Source: Theobroma cacao
Taxonomy: Eukaryota; Streptophyta; Magnoliopsida; Malvales; Malvaceae
Assembly: GCF_000208745.1 (NCBI RefSeq)
Contig: NC_030857.1
Coordinates: 499,056 to 563,055, forward strand
DNA: 64,000 nt
Direction of reading: 5' to 3'
The notes under the pieces are model-generated. The model worked only from the letters and a program-made list of their open reading frames with translations. It searched no databases and was not told where the DNA came from. Shown here piece after piece: positions 61,085 to 64,000 of this stretch (positions are counted from its first letter, which is position 1; every line of letters begins with the position of its first letter). The position numbers were made by a program, and so were the translations under genes.

Positions 61085-61664
61085 AGTAATAACAGCAGGA
61101 GAGAACTTGTAGCTCTAGTAAGTAGACACTCACACTAGAGGGGGGGCAAACTGCCTTGTTAGTTGTTACTCCGTAGCTCTCTTGGTTCTGTAGAATCCTT
61201 ATAAAATCCCTCCGAATATGGAGTGGAACTGAATTTTGACCCCTTCAGTAGTTTTCTAGGGATTGGATTCATTATTTGTTTAATTCTATGTGAGTTAAAA
61301 GGGTAAACTCAGTGATTGGAATATATGACTTCGCTGACGGGTGTGGTAGTTTGCTTCATGAATAAACGTTGCTTCATAAATAAGAACTGTGCCTTGCCTG
61401 CCTACGGAGGACCGTTTGTGTACTTGTATTGCATTTGAGCTTTCCTATAGAACAATATCTTCCTCACTTCTATTTTCGAAGTTGCTACAATCTTTGACTG
61501 TTTGATGAGATGAACTTTCATGGTTTCTATCGATAAACTGACAGTAAAGTTGAAAGGATTTAAAACTCCACTTGGCTCGATAAATTGAAATTACATTCGT
61601 TGGGTTGTACCGGAAGAGATGAAATGAGTTTTAATTAATTTATGTTTTTTTAATTTTTCAGTAA
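61085..61664. other. RBP47 3' UTR and flank
   Basis: Probable 3' UTR followed by AT-rich flank; no gene is visible. Confidence 0.5.
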
Positions 61665-62140
61665 AGTGAAATTTGAGATTGCAATGGATATTGATTTCGA
61701 AAGAGGTTCGAATCAAGATAAATATTTTTTTTATACGTAAAAAAGTTATTTTAACGAGATAGGATAGGTGAGTTTTTTTTTATTTAACAAATATTTTTTG
61801 AATTGAAAAGTATGAGCTTGTGATATAAGAATTATGAATTTTTCATTAACCTGAAAAATGAGTTTTAGTTAACAAATATGTTTTTGAGTTGGAAAGTATA
61901 AGCCTGTGATAAGTGATATACTTATCTAATGTTTCATTAATGTGAAATTTTTCACAAGAGATATTAAGATCGAAAAAAATTGTAATGAAATTGCATGAGA
62001 TAATGATTTAAAAAAAAATTCGAATTACAATAATTTTTTTTTATACATAAAAGAGTTATTGCAATAAAATAAGATGAGTAGTTTTTATTTTATTTTATAG
62101 ACATATTTTTTTAGTTGAAAAGTATGAGCTTGTGATTAAA
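61665..62140. repeat. Imperfect ~300-bp tandem repeat
   Basis: Two diverged copies lie near 61,665-61,825 and 61,970-62,140. Shared strings are TTTTTTTTATAC(G/A)TAAAA-AGTTATT, then GAAAAGTATGAGCTTGTGAT. A third partial copy of the second string (GGAAAGTATAAGCCTGTGAT) lies near 61,890. No coding content; possibly an old AT-rich transposon. Confidence 0.65.
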
Positions 62141-62884
62141 AAATTTTAAATTTTATAAATTAATTGATTTAAATAATTAATTAATTTTTAAAAAATATTT
62201 TTAATGAACATGTGTACCTTTAAACCTGCACATTAGAATTAAAGCCGTCTTGAACGAGATCATAACCCTTATTTTATTATGCGTTTCGATTTTAATCATA
62301 TGCCTTAATGCATTGGGAAGGAAGGTAGTAAAGCAAGTAATAATCACGACCATGACCACCATTAGTACAATGATGATGGGCGGTTCAGCGACATTACCAC
62401 TTCTGTAGCCCAACAGTGAAGCGAGGGTCCAAAATCTAACGAGCTGTCCGTCTCTGGTCCCTCCTCCACGTGACCCTCCTGGCAAGTGTTTGGACCACAG
62501 GGCGCACACCCAACCCAAAGGCTGGGTTGGGAACTTGGGACGCAAAAACACTATACACGATTTTAAACCGTTGGATTATCAGGAAAGTCGGTCAAATGAG
62601 ATCATCGGCTTAGTTTAAAGAGAAAAAGTGGTGGCGGAAATTGGAGGATGCTAGAGTGTCGGCAAGCATATGACAAGGGTGGCGCCAAGGAATAACACGT
62701 GGCATCCAGTAGGTTCTACAGGTGTACCAACGTTAAACGTCGGCATTATTTTAAAGCGGGAAAAATAATTACGGGGCGTAGATATTTTTTGGTTTTTCGC
62801 GGAAATTATTTATTTATCATGGTTAAGTAGTTAATTCGGTAAGAGCTGGCCCCTTTGGCCAATCCGTTTGCCCAACACGTTTCA
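62141..62884. other. Intergenic, promoter of the terminal gene
   Basis: No gene is visible. Composition rises in GC from about 62,380. CACGTG-type cores (CCACGTGACC near 62,466; ACACGTGGCA near 62,696) are G-box-like sites often found upstream of light-regulated plastid genes. Confidence 0.5.
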
Positions 62885-63112
62885 ATGGAGCTACTTTCTC
62901 TCTCCCCTCTCTCTCCTCCTCTCCCACCTCCTCCTCCTCCGCCATGTTATTCTTCTCTGCAACTTCACAGCCGAATCTCTTTCTCTCATTCAAGAATCGG
63001 AGCTTCTTCGTCTTCGTTGACTTCTCAAGTGATTCAACATACTCCTACTTCAAATCCGAAAGTCGTCGTCACCAGAGAACGAGGCAAAAACTCCAAGCTC
63101 ATTGACGCTCTG
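62885..63112 (+). CDS. UROS: Uroporphyrinogen-III synthase, first exon (partial)
   Basis: The first exon gives 76 residues ending at a GT donor (CTG/GTTTAA) in phase 0; the rest lies beyond the window or is not recognisable before 64,000. The first ~60 residues are Ser/Pro-rich, with a Leu/Pro run (SPPLPPPPPPP) and few acidic residues, as in a plastid transit peptide. The next segment, PKVVVTRERGKNSKLIDAL, matches the start of the mature plant uroporphyrinogen-III synthase. That enzyme cyclises and inverts ring D of hydroxymethylbilane in plastid tetrapyrrole synthesis. The identification rests on one short conserved segment recalled from the family. The start is the ATG at the head of the transit peptide; the frame stays open upstream without another ATG. 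Confidence 0.62.
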
Positions 63113-64000
63113 GTTTAAATTCTTTATCTCTTTCTTATTCTCTCCTTTGAATGCTTATTTTTTATGTTTTTTTTTCATTTTTGTTCGTTATAAAGTTTCT
63201 CACAATTTATTTGAAACTTAAAAGAAAAAAAAATGAAAAAGTTTATTATTTTACCATGTATAACGAATCGTCAACTGCATTCTGAATTTAGGATCGGTTC
63301 ATCATCTGTTTGATTAAATGCTGAAACAGAAGCAACATCTAAGTCGTTTTTAATTGATTTTAAGTAGCATCTAAGTCATTTTTAATTGTTTTTTCCCTTA
63401 AACATATTTATTGTTATTTTCACCGTTTCTTTAAGGGTAAATACTATGTGATGAACTTCTTGAACTATGAGTCTGGGTCGTACCAAAGAAAAAAAAAATT
63501 AGAAAAAGATTAAAGAATGTAGAGCACATGCCATTACTATTTCAAGAGATCTAGCTGTAAAAAAGCACTGAATATTAGAATCAGTCATACCAGAGATATA
63601 TTTAGGTTCAACGTAAGTCTCGAGTAAACGAATTCACAAAATTTTATGGAAATAATTTCTGTTTTACATTTCGTGATGATTTTCCCTTTTTCAAATTATG
63701 AACTTCGACAAATTTATGGATCAAATGGCTCTTATTTTGCTGTGGTATGTGGAAATTAATGGCCTTAAATGGAAAGTTTGAAAAAATGGAAATCACTTCT
63801 GAAACTAATGACTGATCTTATGAAATGCAACCATCTTTCCCTTCTACGACTATTTCATAACCCATAAGCTGCTAATTTAGATATGGATTGTACAAGGTAA
63901 TGAATTTATGCCTAAATTTCTTGATCCCTGTTCTTCTCAGTTTCTTATTTTTTAACCCTAAACTCACAACCACTATTATCATATTTTCTGTGCTTATTGC
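63113..64000. other. Probable first intron of the UROS-like gene
   Basis: AT-rich sequence following the exon 1 donor. I could not find a convincing second exon before the window ends. Confidence 0.4.

Noticed and set aside
1..64000. CRISPR arrays, operons, bacterial-type signals, rRNA genes
   Set aside because: None seen. Intron-rich genes show plant nuclear DNA, and the only regular short repeat is the 45-bp minisatellite, which has no unique spacers.

Overview
The window is plant nuclear DNA, almost certainly from a eudicot. It has many short GT-AG introns, AT-rich intergenic sequence, TATAAATA promoters, a plant-specific gene complement (patatin-like pPLAII lipases, CEP peptide hormones, heme oxygenase 2, RBP47) and scattered LINE-type remnants. 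I cannot name the species from sequence alone.

Region 1 (about 1-26,400) is a patatin-like phospholipase array. It holds seven copies of one seven-exon gene, four on the + strand (PLP1-PLP4) facing three on the - strand (PLP5-PLP7). PLP2, 3, 4, 5 and 7 have uninterrupted spliced frames of 437, 420, 420, 410 and 404 residues, with the oxyanion loop DGGGIRG, the GTSTGG serine and the DGG aspartate all present. PLP1 is frameshifted and has a 10-bp insertion at its last splice donor. PLP6 is a wreck carrying a 251-bp poly(A) retroposon with a perfect 15-bp target duplication. A 1.3-kb 5'-truncated LINE lies downstream of PLP1. A 45-bp minisatellite separates PLP3 from PLP4, which are a recent tandem pair.

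Region 2 (27,171-45,270) is single-copy housekeeping DNA. In order it holds a SERAC1-like organellar alpha/beta-hydrolase of 1230 aa (+), a probable inactive heme oxygenase 2 of 330 aa (+), a type II membrane sulfotransferase-like protein of 349 aa (+) and, convergent with it, a multi-pass calcineurin-like metallophosphoesterase of 1019 aa (-).

Region 3 (45,271-57,248) is mostly intergenic. It holds a ~120-bp inverted repeat with a ~650-bp loop (48.87-49.76 kb) and a cluster of three C-terminally encoded peptide (CEP) precursor genes. Two of these (A and C) are near-identical direct copies and one (B) is inverted. The cluster is a tandem duplication of a 2.8-kb unit in which the second unit lacks the segment carrying the inverted gene and has gained ~345 bp in its 5' leader.

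Region 4 (57,249-64,000) holds an RBP47-type triple-RRM protein (435 aa, +) and the first exon of a plastid protein that I read as uroporphyrinogen-III synthase; that gene runs off the window.

The genes do not form one pathway. The two accessory blocks, the lipase array and the CEP cluster, are both local gene-family expansions with fresh duplication scars. All exon coordinates are manual calls from splice consensus, frame continuity and comparison among paralogues in the window; reading frames were checked to join in phase across every proposed intron.
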